Source: Rattus norvegicus | Taxonomy: Eukaryota; Chordata; Mammalia; Rodentia; Muridae | Assembly: GCF_036323735.1 (NCBI RefSeq) | Contig: NW_026947392.1 | Span: 365,360 to 429,359, forward strand | Direction: 5' to 3' | Length of the DNA stretch: 64,000 bases | Shown here: positions 1 through 12,999 of the stretch, piece by piece | Layout of the letters: every line of letters begins with the position of its first letter | How positions within the stretch are numbered: position 1 is the first letter of the stretch | The notes under the pieces: model-generated | Database searches by the model: none | Told to the model about the DNA's origin: nothing | Seen by the model: only the letters and a program-made list of their open reading frames with translations | Translations under genes and position numbers: made by a program

Positions 1-2890
1 TGAAACTTAGCAGAAGAATCAATGCAATGATGTTGCAATTTACCTTATCATAAAAGAATGTGTTTTGCAAACCTTTATCTGACATAGGGATCATTTCCAT
101 AACATAAGACCCAACATATCTTATTCTTCAGAAATATGTTACATATTTGAATAAATGCTTAAATAATTGCACAATAATTATCAAAAAGTACATGAAAAAT
201 ACTAAACCCACAAACCATTGTTAAAGTTTAAATGCAAGTGTCAATACTTATACTGTGTTGCTCGAATAAAGGACCCCTGGTATACAGTTGAGTGGACTAA
301 ATTTTAATATCGCTCTTATAGAAATTGATTTAGAAATTAAAAACTGAAATCACTTGTGATTCAATAGTTCCATTGAAGGAATAGGTACCTGAAGGAATCT
401 ACCTGTATATTCCTGTGATACCTTCATTAAATGAGTTTATCTTCTAACTTTTCACAAGATCCATGTTACAAAATTGGATGAATAACATATACGGACACTA
501 GATCTTTACTTATAAACGAAAGAGTAAAATTACATCATTGGGACGGATATTGATGAAGCTAGATATCATTGTCCCAATTTAAAAAACAGAACTGTGAGGA
601 CAAATATCTAAATCTTATGAAAATAGGCAACTACTATTTGTTTGATTTTTAAGCCTCTTCTACAGAAGGAAAGTCAGATGTCATATTATAAACACAGTCA
701 AATTTTCCCATGGCTCCGATGGCCATAGAGAAGATCCTACTCTTCCTGTTTTGCTAAATGGCCATTTTGTCAAACTGCCTTCCAATTCTTACTATTTTTG
801 TCCATACTTTACTGCTTTCATGAGCTGTGGTCAGAGAAATGTATAGTTCCACTGTGCAGCAATTAGTGTAGTTCTGTGTAACTGGAATAAGTGCTAAGAC
901 CTTGAGAAGAAGAAAGCTGAGCATAAGGCTGGGGAAACATTGCAGAAAAGGTGAAGGCAGAATATGAGTAGAGGGAGGATGCAATCGTGACTTCTGGACA
1001 TGACACAGTTATTGGATGTACGAACTCACTGCCTCTACACTCGTATGCACATGTACATGATTAAGACAACAAGATTAGGGAACTTCCCAGTAGGCAGTAC
1101 TCAGTGAAGCAATGGATTATAAAGAAAAGAGAAAAGGAAAATAAAAAGAACGTGAAACTGGAAAGAGAATGTATCTGGAAAGAGAAGAACAGAGTACAGT
1201 ATAGGTGTGATCAAGGTACATTGTATGTATGTGTGAAGAATAAATAAAAATTCTAAAATAAGAAAAATTATGAAAATCTATTAAGAATATTTGTGTCCTC
1301 TGCAAGTCACTTTTCCCCCCTAAAGGTAGAATAGAGTATCCTAACTTTTGTTAAGTTGCAGGAAAGTCAATGAAAAAGGTAGTTACATTAGTTCAGTGCA
1401 TGATGTCTTCATTATGGAAATATCAACTGAGGGTCATTAATCTGTACAGTTAAATTATATCACCTGTTCCAATAAAGTAAAATTAAACACTGTGTAATGA
1501 TCCTCCAAAATGAAACTGCACACTAGAGAGTCAAATGCAGCCTGAAAACTGCCCTCTTCTTAACCTCAACCATTATAATCTTTGAAACTCTGAATACATA
1601 TGAATAAAAAAGGTCTAACCTGATACACAGCATTTACTATGGTGTCTTTGTGACTTATATGGCAAGACATTCAGGGTTGCACATTGCCTTCATTATGTCA
1701 TTCATTTTAAAAATCCTAGGAGACCAAGATCTAAAATCCATGGGCTTTTGTCCTGACAGCTATGGATTGCACTCTGTCCATGATAACTTTATGTATATTG
1801 GTTAAACTCTGAAAGTCAATTTGCTCCCTCACAAAATTAAATTGATTCATTTCTATGGTTATGATAATGATTTTTTGTAGAATAGTTATAAATTTCTCAT
1901 GACAAAATGTGCTTCCTCTTCTGTTGGTTTGTCGGCTATTGATGAGCTTAACCCTCTTCCTTCCCAACATAGCACTTACTATAGATTATTTTTCACTGTC
2001 GATCTTATATACACTAAAGATAGGAAAAACACTGAAAATAGTATGGGCTTTGGTTTCTGTCCCAAAAGTTCTTTTTTTGAATTCTTCTTCATCATTTTCA
2101 TCACCAACAACAACAACAACAACAATGACATCATCACCATCATCATCTAATTTACATGAAACTGAATTTGAAATTTTATTACACAATGAAATGAGGAGTA
2201 TTCCCTTTGAAGCAGAGATATTGATGAAGACTAACTCCTGTGCAGTCATTTTAGTGTTATAAAGACATTGCCAAAATTGCTTCAGATGATTTATTGAAAT
2301 GCTAGCGCTCTTTGCAACTGGTTTTGAGATTCCCTTAGTGAAAGAATGGTCTTCTACAGCAAGACCTTCATTAACAGAAGTTTGATTTAAACCATGTACC
2401 AACGAAGTGAAATTGTGCCAGAAATAAAATAGTGCCTCTCCAGAAACAGCTTTTATCCAATAATTCACATCTACTTCTATTTCTTAATTGCCATATTGAT
2501 ATGGGCTTAGGATACAATATATTCTGATTTATTAATGGTATTTTAGTTTTATTTGGTAAATTGTGAAAATTTCAAAGGAACATACCTATATCCCATACAA
2601 TTTTTAATTTGAACTTGAAGAGTTTCATGAAAACTGAAGTATCAAAAATGTATATCTTCCCATTGAAAATGTGTAACATCCATCATGTGAAATACCCACT
2701 ATACCCCAATGGATTGATGTCTCTGAAAGCATTTAAAGACTGCATTACTTTAAGCGTGCAGAAGCTTCACTCATATAGTTGCAGTTCCAGATTGGCTGTA
2801 AACAAATCACTTTCTGTGAGTTGGAAAGTGACTAAAACTTTTGATATGAAACTAGTTAGAGCTTTGAGAAAAGGGAGCAGACAGGCCATA
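1..2890. other. AT-rich intergenic DNA, no gene seen
   Basis: I find no convincing gene, exon or recognisable young repeat here. The longest frame (1986-2468, minus) crosses a short CAA/CAT-rich microsatellite, which explains its acidic and valine-rich stretch, and nothing else in it looks like a protein domain. Base composition is uniformly AT-rich, as in rodent gene deserts. Confidence 0.6.
2101..2148. repeat. Short CAA/CAT-rich microsatellite
   Basis: A run of CAA triplets (about seven) is followed by imperfect CAT triplets. It produces low-complexity residues in the reading frames on both strands. Confidence 0.85.
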
Positions 2891-2894
2891 TAAA

Positions 2895-3260
2895 GTATGT
2901 TTTTAAAATTCTTTTCTTTAAAATAGACTTTTTTATGCAATATATTTTTTACTGTTCCTCTAACCTCTATTTCTCCCCTTCTTCTATACCTCTCCTGTCA
3001 CCTGTATCTACATTCCTTCTGACTCTCAGTAGATAACAAAAAATCATCTAAGGGACAAAATTAGGGTAAAGGTTAATGAACTGGAGTAGAACAAAACAAG
3101 CAGATAGCAAAGAGCCAATAAAAGGCACAAGAATCAGGTACAGACACAGGGACCCAGACTTCCATTCACATACTGGATAATTCTAAGGAAACATAAAACC
3201 AGGAAACAATATATACAAAATCATACAGAGTAGCAATTAATAGATAATTAAACAAATTAA
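2895..3260. repeat. Old L1-like 3' UTR remnant (tentative)
   Basis: A pyrimidine-rich stretch is followed by a purine-rich segment with words such as AAACAAGCAGATAGCAAAGAGCC. This resembles the far 3' region of old rodent L1 (Lx-type) elements as I recall them. It is heavily diverged with no coding part, so the family and boundaries are tentative. Confidence 0.35.
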
Positions 3261-3299
3261 AAAGAGGTAAAAGAAATTGTGAAGGAAATGTCCTGGTGG

Positions 3300-4560
3300 A
3301 TTATGAGACAACGATTCTCCAAAGATAATTTTGAGTTCCCTTAGTGCTTTTTATGCAGTCTACCCTTAAAATTGAATTGTGTACCCAGTGAGAGTCCCTT
3401 GGAGAAAAGTATGCTTTCATTTCAAATTATTACCCATTGGAGATAATTTCTGGTTGAGAGATAAGGTGATGTTCAGGGCTTGGCTTCTTTAAAGGGCTAA
3501 TTAACAGGTAACGAGTTCTGTGAGGTGTTGTCTTCTGAGCAATATTCAGTTGTGACACTCAGGAATTCGCAATAATTACATCTATCTGAACAGACCCTAA
3601 ATTATGTTGACCCTGCCTATTCAAAGTTACTAAGGGCAGTGCTGGAAAATAAAAGATGATGTAGCCACTGGTGTCTTACTAGGGGTTAAATGTTTAGCTT
3701 CATGTCCTTGTTCACCAAAAAGGCTCAAGTTATATCCAGGGGTTCATGAAGGAAAATATAAAGATATTCACGTGCTATCAGGATTTAGTCCAAAGAGATT
3801 ATGTTGGTTGGGGAGGATGAGGTTGAGAGTGTAGAGGGCTTACATTCATGTTTTGTGCATGTATGGAATTGTCAAAGAATAACTTCCTTTCTTAAAACTT
3901 CTAAATGTAACCACAAAGAAAATTTGGGAGATATTCTTTCAAATCTGCTCTATTTGTTTTAAAAATTGTGTCTCATTGTGTAGCTCAAATTACCCTAGAA
4001 CTACCAGTGTTCTGTCTCCTGCATCCCCTGCTCTTTTATCAGGTTTACTCAATATTGACAAAATTATAGAATATATGTAAATATTCTGTTTTTGAAGTTT
4101 CATTAAATAATGCATTATTCTGTCATTTGTTTTTCAATTAACAATATATCTTGAATACATGTGCATGGGGAATTTCTTCATGGAATATCATGCATTTAAT
4201 AAATGGTAGAATACTAATTTGATTAAATAATAATCTAATTGTGCCATTCAGATCATTTTCATTTTCATTAAGTAAAGTTCGCTACAGAGTGTACACTGAC
4301 TCAGGCACTCTACTCAATGGTGATTATTTACATTATATTTTGTATAAATTACAAAACACATTGTTGGAATGATGTCAAGACTGTTAAGTAATGTAATACT
4401 TGTATAAATACTGCCAAATTTCCATTTCAGAAGACTCTAATAAATATATATTGCCATCAATTTTATATGAGAAACCATACTATACCATTCAAAATTAAAT
4501 GGTACACATATTTTAAAAAAGGTATCAATCTCTAACTTCTGTCAGTTCTTTAATTAGTGG
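3300..4560. other. Intergenic DNA, no gene; possible degraded B1 trace
   Basis: No gene is seen. Around 3935-4030 a stretch (TCTCATTGTGTAGCTCAAAT... then CTCCTGCATCCCC) loosely resembles a reverse-oriented B1/7SL-type SINE, but it is too diverged to call firmly. The rest is AT-rich unique-looking sequence. Confidence 0.4.
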
Positions 4561-4599
4561 AAGGGTTGAACATGTTGAAGAGGAGGGCATCCTCTATAG

Positions 4600-4890
4600 G
4601 AAGACAAGCAGTCACAACTAATCTGAATCGCTGAGATCTCCCAGACACTGATCCACCAAACAGGCAGGGCACCTAAGGTGATCGGAGGCCGTGACACATG
4701 TATACCAGAGGACTGCTTGGTCTGGCGTAATCCTTGAGAAACTTGAGGCCACAGGGATTATGGTGCCTGGCAGGATCTGGGGAGAATCCTCCTCGAGTCA
4801 GGGGAGGAAGAGGTGGAATGGGATGAGGAACTGTGGGAAGGACATAGCACAATGCAGGAATGTAAATAAATAATATAATTTTTAAAATAC
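4600..4890 (+). repeat. 5'-truncated old L1 (Lx-type) 3' end
   Basis: The segment reads like the terminal part of an Lx-type L1 3' UTR on the plus strand. It has a 'CCAGACACTGATCCACCAA' motif, then an 'AGAGGACTGC' motif, a G-rich GGAGGAAGAGG stretch, and an A-rich tail with AATAAATAAT at about 4864-4885. Only non-coding sequence is present, as expected for a strongly 5'-truncated insertion. Frames here are fortuitous. Confidence 0.6.
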
Positions 4891-5139
4891 TTTCACTCAT
4901 AAATTCAAATGCTAGTTTCTTTTTATCATCTACATTGCAATTCAATTGTGAAGTTTAGCGTTTTCGCTTACTGAACTGTGTAAGCATTAATCCTTAATTT
5001 ACTCTTCATACTATTTGCGATTTTTTCCATTCTTACTACTTTGCATCAATTGTGTTTTCATATGTCGTATGCTTACTATTTATTATTTGTGCAGAAAATA
5101 TATTTATGAATCTTTTCTTTTATTTTAATGATCTGTTAT

Positions 5140-5313
5140 GTGTGAATGTCTATGTATAGATTTGTGCACATGAACACAGGCACTTGGGGAGATCAGTTAT
5201 CAGATCCCCTGGAGTTGCTTTTACAGCTGGTTGCAAGTGTCTTCATGGGTGTTGTAAACTTAACGAGTTTGCTCTAAAGAGTAATAAGTGCTCTTAACCA
5301 CTAAGGCAATACT
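5140..5313 (-). repeat. B3/B2-like SINE, reverse orientation
   Basis: Read on the plus strand, the segment contains ATCAGATCCCCTGGAG, a GGTTGCAAGTG motif, and AAGTGCTCTTAACCACTAAG near 5288-5308. That last stretch is the reverse complement of the tRNA-derived head of rodent B2/B3 SINEs. The SINE head is therefore at the high-coordinate end and the element lies on the minus strand. It is diverged and therefore old. Confidence 0.65.
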
Positions 5314-6316
5314 ACAATACTTATTCCATAATAAAATCAACCTATTTATCATTTTCTCATGTATTTCAGTGTATCTTTGTATTTGAGACATATTGCCTCC
5401 TTCTCGGTGCTGAGACTACATTCAGGCATTTTTTTCCAGTTTTCTTTCCTTTATCTTTTAAGATGTTTTAGATTAAATATGTCAATATTATGCAGTAAAT
5501 CTTTCAAATTTTTACTTATACAACCTTGGTTCAGTATCTTTTTCTTTCCTCTGCAAAGACTATATTAATTTTACAGTTTGCTGTTCTCTCTTCCTTTACA
5601 CAATCCATCTCATGTGTTTTTGATTTCATATAGAATGAAGTAAAAGCCTTTAGTTTTTCTGTGAAGAGTTAATCTACTAAGAAAATGTGTTGAATTTCCT
5701 TTTTTAAGGCCAATACAATACATTATTGTATTAAAATATTCATAGGGTTTTGTTTTTTTTCTTTTTCTTATTATTATTGTTCTTATTAGTCTCATTACTA
5801 ATATTCTGTTTAAGCTTTTATGTGCTCAGGTCATGTAGTAAATATGAAAATCTTCAAAACATATAAGTGTGGGTATCAAATTTAGATTCTTGGTTTTTCA
5901 TGGCATGAAAATTTATCTGCTCGGCCACATCTCTAGAACACATTATAAAACTTTAAGGTGACATATACCTCAAGGGTGCTTGTATATATACAATGTTTTC
6001 ATCATTTGGATTTTAATAAATATATTTTGTTTACTCTAATTTATTTTATTTTCCATTTCCACTTGGTAACTCTAGTATGCTTATTTTAATATATAATTAA
6101 TAATTTAATCATAATTATTATGCATTTGATACCTAGCTAATATGATATTATCTTAGATACAATTGAATACATGCAATTAGATACCTAAAGCATGAAACTT
6201 GGTACATAATTTTTTTCATTATTACTATGCATTTGCATAAAACAGAGAATATATCATCGTCACAATCATTACACAGTATGACAGCTACCAACTATCTGTG
6301 ACTTTTAATCATTTAA
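5314..6316. other. AT-rich intergenic DNA, no gene seen
   Basis: Very AT-rich sequence with T-runs and TAAT motifs immediately upstream of the L1 insertion. I see no exon, RNA gene or recognisable element. Confidence 0.55.
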
Positions 6317-6833
6317 AAGGAGTTAGAAGGAAACAGACCAGATAAACAGTTCTCTGCACCCAAGTCCTGTGGGAGGGAGAGTTAAACCTTCAGAGAGGCA
6401 GACATGCCTGGGAAACCAGAAGAGATTGCACTTTGCACACACATCTCGGACGCCAGAGGAAAACACCAAACGCCATCTGGAACCCTGGTGCACTGAAGCT
6501 CCCAGAAACGGCAGCACAGATCTTCCTGGTTGCTGTCGCCCTAGAAAGCTTGTGGGCAGCACACCGCGAGCAAACTTGAGCCTCGGGACCACAGGTAAGA
6601 CCAACTTCTCTACTGCAAGAGACCTGCCTGGTGAACTCAAGACACAGGCCCACAGGAACAGCTAAAGACCTGTAGAGAGGAAAAACTACACGCCTGAAAG
6701 CAGAACACTCTGTCCCCATGACAGGCTAAAGAAAACAGGGAAACAGGTCTACAGCACTCCTGACACACAGGCTTATAGGGCAGTCTAGCCACTGTCAGAA
6801 ATAGCAGAACAAAGTAACACTAGAGATAATCTG
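6317..6833 (+). promoter_or_regulatory. L1 5' UTR / internal promoter region
   Basis: This GC-richer non-coding leader of about 515 bp starts near GGAGTTAGAAGGAAACAGACC and runs to the ORF1 ATG. In L1 elements this region holds an internal RNA polymerase II promoter. Frames on both strands here (such as 6323-6640 minus) are not known L1 proteins. No repeated monomers are visible, so the leader may be only the non-monomeric part, or truncated at its 5' end. Confidence 0.7.
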
Positions 6834-7881
6834 ATGCCGAGAGGCAAGCCCAGGAACCCAAGCAACAGAAACCATAACTACATGGCATCATCGGAGCCCA
6901 ATTCTCCCATCAAAACAAATATGGAATATCCAAACACACCAGAAAAGCAAGATCTTGTTTCAAAATCATATTTGATCATGATGTTGGAGGACTTCAAGAA
7001 AGACATGAAGAACTCCTTTAGAGAACAAGTAGAAGCCCATAGAGAGGAGACACAAAAATCCCTGAAAGAATTCAAGGAAAACGCAATCAAACAGTTGAAG
7101 GAATTAAAAATGGAAATAGAAGCAATCAAGAAAGAACACATGGAAACAACCCTGGATATAGAAAACAAAAAGAAGAGACAGGAGCTGTAGATACAAGCTT
7201 CACCAACACAATACAAGAGATGGAAGAGAGAATCTCAAGAGCAGAAGATTCCATAGAAATCATTGACTCAACTGTCAAAGATAATGTAAAGCGGAAAAAG
7301 CTACTGGTCCAAAACATACAGGAAATCCAGGACTCAATGAGAAGATCAAACCTAAGGATAATAGGTATAGAAGAGAGGGAAGACTCCCAGCTCAAAGGAC
7401 CAGTAAATATCTTCAACAAAATCATAGAAGAAAACTTCCCTAACCTAAAGAAAGAGATACCCAAAGGCATACAAGAAGCCTACAGAACTCCAAATAGATA
7501 GGACCAGAAAAGGAACACCTCCCTTCACATAATAGTCAAAACACCAATAGCAAAAAAAAAAATATTAAAAGCAGTAAGAGAAAAAGGTGAAGTAACATAT
7601 AAAGGCAGACCTATTAGAATCACACCAGACTTTTCGCCACAATCCATGAAGGCCAGACGATCCTGGACTGATGTCAAAGAGACCCTAAGAGAACACAAAT
7701 GCCAGCCCAGGTTACTGTATCCTGCAAAACTCTCAATTAACATAGATGGAGAAACCAAGATATTCCATGACAAAACCGATTTACACAATATCATTCTACA
7801 AATCCAGCACTACAAAGGAAAATAAATGGTAAAGCCCAACATAAGGAGGCAAGCTATACCCTAGAAGAAGCAAGAAACTAA
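6834..7881 (+). pseudogene. L1 ORF1 (RNA-binding chaperone), broken
   Basis: L1 ORF1 encodes a trimeric coiled-coil RNA-binding protein that packages L1 RNA in the cytoplasm. The ATG at 6834 opens a basic N-terminus followed by a long charged Lys/Glu-rich coiled coil (residues ~45-115). A TAG stop at 7188-7190 ends that frame. Coding resumes in another frame at about 7200-7501 (EMEERISRAEDSIE, then the RRM-like NLRIIGIEER stretch) and ends at a second TAG where the family normally has a Leu codon. The C-terminal domain remains readable in pieces up to a TAA at 7879-7881. The original length would have been about 350 residues. At least one frameshift and one nonsense change separate the pieces, so no intact protein is possible. 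Confidence 0.88.
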
Positions 7882-7886
7882 TCGTC

Positions 7887-10800
7887 TTGGCAACAAAACA
7901 AAGAGAAGGAAAGCACACAAACATAACCTCACATCCAAATATGAATAAAACAGAAAGCAATAATCACTATTCCTTAATATCTCTCAACATCAATGGCCTC
8001 AACTTCCCAATAAAAAGACATAGATTAACAAACTGGATACGCAACGAGGACCCTGCATTCTGCTGCCTACAGGAAACACACCTCAGAGACAAAGACAGAC
8101 ACTACCTCAGAGTGAAAGGCTGAAAAACAACTTTCCAAGCAAATGGTCGGAAGAAGCAAGCTGGAGTAGCCATTCTAATATCAGATGAAATCAATTTTCA
8201 ACTAAAAGTCATCAAAAAAGATAAGGAAGGACACTTCATATTCATCAAAGGAAAAATCACCAAATGAACACTCAATCTTATATATCTATGCCGCAAATAT
8301 AAGGGCAATACATATGTAAAATAAACCTTACTAAAGCTCAAAACACACATTGCACCTCACACAATAATATTAGGAGATTTCAACACCCCACTCTCATCAA
8401 TGGACAGATCATGGAAACAGAAATTAAACAGAGACGTAGACAGACTAAGAGAAGTCATGAGCCAAAAGGACTTAACGGATATTTATAGAACATTCTATCC
8501 TAAAGCAAAAGGATATACCTTCTTCTCAGCTCCTCATGGTACTTTCTCTAAAATTGACCATATAATTGGTCAAAAAACGGGCCTCAACAGGTACAGAAAG
8601 ATAGAAATTATCCCATGCGTGCTATCGGACCACCACGGCCGATGTTATTCAATAACAATAAGGGAAGAATGCCCACATATACGTGGAAATTTAACAATGC
8701 TCTACTCAATGATAACCTGGTCAAAGAAGAAATAAAGAAAGAAATTAAAGACTTTTTAGAATTTAATGAAAATGAATGTACAACATTCTCCAACTTATGG
8801 AACACAATGAAAGCTGTGCTAAGAGGAAAACTCATAGCGCTGAGTTACTGCAGAAAGAAACAGGTAAGAGCATATGTCAGCAGCTTAACAGCACACCTAA
8901 AAGTTCTAGAACAAAAAGAAGCAAATACACCCAGGAGGAGTAGAAGGCAGGAAATAATCAAACTCAGAGCTTTAATCAACCAAGTAGAAACAAAAAGGAC
9001 CATAGAAAGAATCAACAGAACCAAAAGTTGGTTCATTGAGAAAATCAACAAGATAGATAAACCCTTAGCCAGACTAACGAGAGGACACAGAGAGTGCGTC
9101 CAAATTAACAAAATCAGAAATGAAAAGGAAGACATAACTACAGATTCAGAGGAAATTCAAAAAATCATCAGATCTTACTATAAAAACCTATATTCAACAA
9201 AATTTGAAAATCTTCAGGAAATGGACAATTTCCTAGACAGATACCAGGTATTGAAGTTAAATCAGGAACAGATAAACCAGTTAAACAACCCCATAACTCC
9301 TAAGGAAACAGAAGCAGTCATTAAAGGTCTCCCAACCAAAATGAGCCCAGGTCCAGACAGGTTTAGTGTAGAATTCTATCAAAACTTCATAGAAGACCTC
9401 ATACAATATTATCCAATCTATTCTACAAAATTGAAACAGATGGATCACTACCGAATTCCTTCTATGAAGCCACAATTACTTTTATACCTAAACCACACAA
9501 AGACCCAACAAAAAGAGAACTTCAGACCAATTTCCCTTATGAATATCAACGCTAAAAAACTCAATAAATATCTGGCAAACCGAATCCGAGAGCACATCAA
9601 AACAATCATCCACCATGATCAAGTAGGCTTCATCCCAGGTTTGCAGGGATGGTTTAATATACGGAAAACCATCGATGTGATCAATTATATAAACAAACTG
9701 AAAGAACAAAACCAAATGATCATTTCATTAGATGCTGAGAAAGCATTTGACAAAATTCAACACCCCTTCATGATAAAAGTCCTAGAAAGAATAGGAATTC
9801 AAAGCCCATACCTAAACATAGTAAAAGCCATATACAGCAAACCAGTTGCTAATATTAAACTAAATGGAGAGAAACTTGAAACAATCCCACTAAAATCAGA
9901 GACTAGACAAGGCTGCCCCTCTCTCCCTACTTATTCAATATAGTTCTTGAAGTTCTAGCCAGAGCAATCAGACAACAAAAGGAGATCAAGGGGATACAGA
10001 TCGGAAAAGAAGAAGTCAAAATATCACTATTTGCAGATGATATGATAGTATATTTAAGTGATCACAAAAGTTCCACCAGACAACTACTAAAGCTGATATA
10101 CAACTTCAGCAAAGTGGCTGGGTATAAAATTAACTCAAGTAAATCAGTAGCCTTCCTCTGCACAAAAGAGAAACAAGCCGAGAAAGAAATTAGGGAAACA
10201 ACACACTTCATAATAGACCCAAATAATATAAAGTACCTCGGTGTGACTTTAACCAAGCAAGTAAAAGATCTGTACAATAAGAACTTCAAGACACTGAAGA
10301 AAGAAATTGAAGAAGACCTCAGAAGATGGAAAGATCTCCCATGCTCATTGATTGGCGGGATTAATATAGTAAAAATGGCCATTTTACCAAAAGCGATCTA
10401 CAGAGTCAATGCAATCCCCATCAAAATACCAATCCAATTCTTCAAAGAGTTAGACAGAACAATTTGAAAATTCATCTGGAATAACAAAAAACCCAGGATA
10501 GCTAAAGCGATCCTCAACAATAAAAGGACTTCAGGGGGAATCACTATCCCTGAACTCAAGCAGTATTACAGAACAATAGTGATAAAAACTGCATGGTATT
10601 GGTACAGAGACATTCAGATAGACCAATGGAACAGAACTGAAGACCCAGAAATGAACCCACACACTTATGGTCACTTGATTTTTGACAAATGAGCCAAAAC
10701 CATCCAATGGAAAAAAGATAGCATTTTCAGCAAATGGTGCTGGTTCAACTGGAGGTCAACATGTAGAAGAATGCAGATCTATCCATGCTTATCACCCTGT

Positions 10801-11769
10801 ACAAAGATTAAGTCCAAGTGGATCATGGACCTCCACATCAAACCAGACACACTCAAACTAGTAGAAGAAAACTAGGGAAGCATCTGGAACACATGGGCAC
10901 TGGAAAAAATTTCCTGAACAAAACACCAATGGCTTATGCTCTAAGATCAAGAATCGACAAATGGGATCTCATAAAACTGCAAAGCTTCTGTAAGGCAAAC
11001 GACACTGTGGTTAGGCCAAAACGGCAACCAACAGTTTGGGAAAAGATCTTTACCAATCCTACAACAGATAATGGCCAAATTATATCCAACAGATATATCC
11101 AAAATATACAAAGAACTCAAGAAGTTAGACTGCAGGGAGACAAATAACCCTATTAAAAAATGGGGTTCAGAGCTAAAGAAACAATTAACTGCTGAGGAAT
11201 GCCGAGTGGCTGAGAAACACCTAAAGAAATGTTCAACATCTTTAGTCATAAGGGAAATGCAAATCAAAACAACCCTGAGATTTCACCTCACACCAGTGAG
11301 AATGACCAAGTTCAAAACTCAGGTGACAGCAGATGCTGGTGAGGATGTGGAGAAATAGGAACACTCCTCCATTGTTGGTGGGATTGCAGACTGGTACAAC
11401 CATTCTGGAAATCAGTCTGGAGGTTCCTCAGAAAATTGGACATTGAACTGCCTGAGGATCCAGCTATACCTCTCTTGGGCATATACCCAAAAGATGCCCC
11501 AACATATAAAAAAGACACATGCTCCACTATGTTCATCGCAGCCTTATTTATAATAGCCAGAAGCTGGAAAGAGCCCAGATGCCCTTCAACAGAGGAATGG
11601 ATACAGAAAATGTGGTACATCTACACAATGGAATATTACTCAGCTATCAAAAACAACGGCTTTATGAAATTTCTTAGGCAAATGGTTGGAATTGGAAAAT
11701 ATCCTGAGTGAGCTAACCCAATCACAGAAAGATATACATGGTATGCACTCATTGATAAGTTGCTATTAG
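7887..11769 (+). pseudogene. L1 ORF2 (endonuclease-reverse transcriptase), broken
   Basis: ORF2 encodes the L1 apurinic-type endonuclease and reverse transcriptase that perform target-primed reverse transcription. The N-terminus has the endonuclease motifs SLNINGLN and CCLQETHLRD (7887-8123), then a stop where the family has Trp. Later endonuclease motifs include DHIIG and LSDHHG (8400-8660). The RT domain follows: RPISLMNI, DQVGFIPG, LDAEKAFDK (8615-9943). A one-base loss in the QGCP motif near 9920 shifts the frame to a stop at 9943. The catalytic FADDM is still readable at about 10031-10045. A C-terminal Cys-rich part survives in fragments up to a TAG at 11767-11769. The likely start codon at 7887 is TTG instead of ATG. 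The original length would have been about 1290 residues; several lesions make it non-functional. Confidence 0.9.
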
Positions 11770-12480
11770 CCCAAATGCTTGAATTACCCTAGATGCCTAG
11801 AACAAATGAAACTCAAGACGGATGGTCAAAATGTGAATGCTTCACTCCTTCTTTAAAAGGGGAAAAAGAATACCCTTGGTAGGGAATAGAGAGGCAAAGA
11901 TTAAAACAGAGACTGAAGGAACACCCATTCAGAGCCTGCCCCACATGTGGCCCATACATATACAGCCACCCAATTAGAGTATGAAGCAAAGAAGTGCAGA
12001 CAGACAGGAGCCGGATGTAGATCGCTCCTGAGAGACACAGCCAGAATACAGCAAACACAGAGGCGAATGCCAGCAGCAAACCACTGAACTGAGAATAGGA
12101 CACCCGTTGAAGGAATCAGAGAAAGAACTGGAAGAGCTTGAAGGGGCTTGAGACCCCATATGTACAACAATGCCAAGCAACCAGAGCTTCCAGGGACTAA
12201 GCCACTACCTAAAGACTATACATGGACTGACCCTGGACTCTGACCTCATAGGTAGCAATGAATATCCTAGTGCGAGCACCAGTTGAAGGGGAAGCCGTGG
12301 TTCCTGCTAAGACTGAACCCCCAGTGAACTAGACTGTTGTTGGGAGGGCGGCAATGGTGGGAGGGTTGAGAGGGGAACACCCATAAGGAAGGAGAGGGGG
12401 GAGGGGAATGTTTGTCCAGAAACTGGGAAAGGGAATAACACTCAAAATGTATATAAGAAATTCTCAAGTTAAAAAAAAAA
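11770..12480 (+). other. L1 3' UTR with G-rich tract and A tail
   Basis: The non-coding tail has the rat-type wording (GCCAGCAGCAAACCACTGAA, then GACTGACCCTGGACTCTGAC). It is followed by a G-rich polypurine tract (about 12340-12415), AAAGGGAATAACACTCAAA, and an A-rich end. The same wording recurs in fragments at 24.5, 25.8, 27.4, 31.5 and 43.2 kb, so it anchors those calls. Confidence 0.85.
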
Positions 12481-12990
12481 ATTCTCAAAAGAAGAGTTGA
12501 GCCTCTTCTGACACTACAATCCCCATGACTCTCCCACAAAGAAAGCCTAAATACCCAAAAGGAGAGCAATGCCTGACCTACTCCAGGGAGATGTGCCAAT
12601 TCTCATTCTTAGAATCTAACCAAGGAGTGGAAACTTTGACAATTGTTTTTAAAATGTGACAGTCTACAAAAAAAGGCAAAAAACTCAGAAATGGCTAATA
12701 GATTAAAAAAAAGAGTTAGAATTATATTGTTAAATGATATTTCCACAACATCAAGTAAATATATTTTATTTTGCTTCAGTTAATTAAACATGCTATAGGA
12801 GGAAAATTTTAATTTCCTCTTTTTTGTTAAACAAAATTTAACTTTTACGTCCCCCTACCTATCAGAAAATCAATATTCTTATACTGGAAGATGTGCCAGG
12901 CACAGGTCAAATTTCTAGTATAACCTGTTATTACAATCATCAGTCTTGTCCGTTTCAAATGATTGTTCACATCATGCCTGTAAAACACAA
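12481..12990. other. Intergenic DNA, no gene seen
   Basis: AT-rich sequence lies between the L1 tail and an older repeat. The frame at 12267-12599 (minus) overlaps the L1 3' UTR and is not a gene. Confidence 0.5.
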
Positions 12991-12999
12991 TGATAAACA

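Larger units (their letters stand above)
6317..12480 (+). mobile_element. Near full-length rat-type L1 retrotransposon, inactive
   Basis: The element runs in order from a GC-richer 5' UTR (about 6317-6833), through ORF1 (6834-7881) and ORF2 (7887-11769), to a 3' UTR with a G-rich tract (about 12340-12420) and a short A tail ending at 12480. The order, ~6.16 kb length and 3' UTR wording fit a rat L1 subfamily. Both ORFs carry stops and frameshifts, so it cannot mobilise itself. I could not find a clear target-site duplication by eye. Confidence 0.92.

Noticed and set aside
1986..2468. 160-residue minus-strand frame in unique DNA
   Set aside because: No recognisable domain. An acidic/Val-rich middle comes from a CAA/CAT microsatellite, and the composition fits a chance frame.
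6323..6719. Overlapping frames on both strands in the L1 leader
   Set aside because: They fall within the GC-richer L1 5' UTR and are not known rodent L1 proteins.
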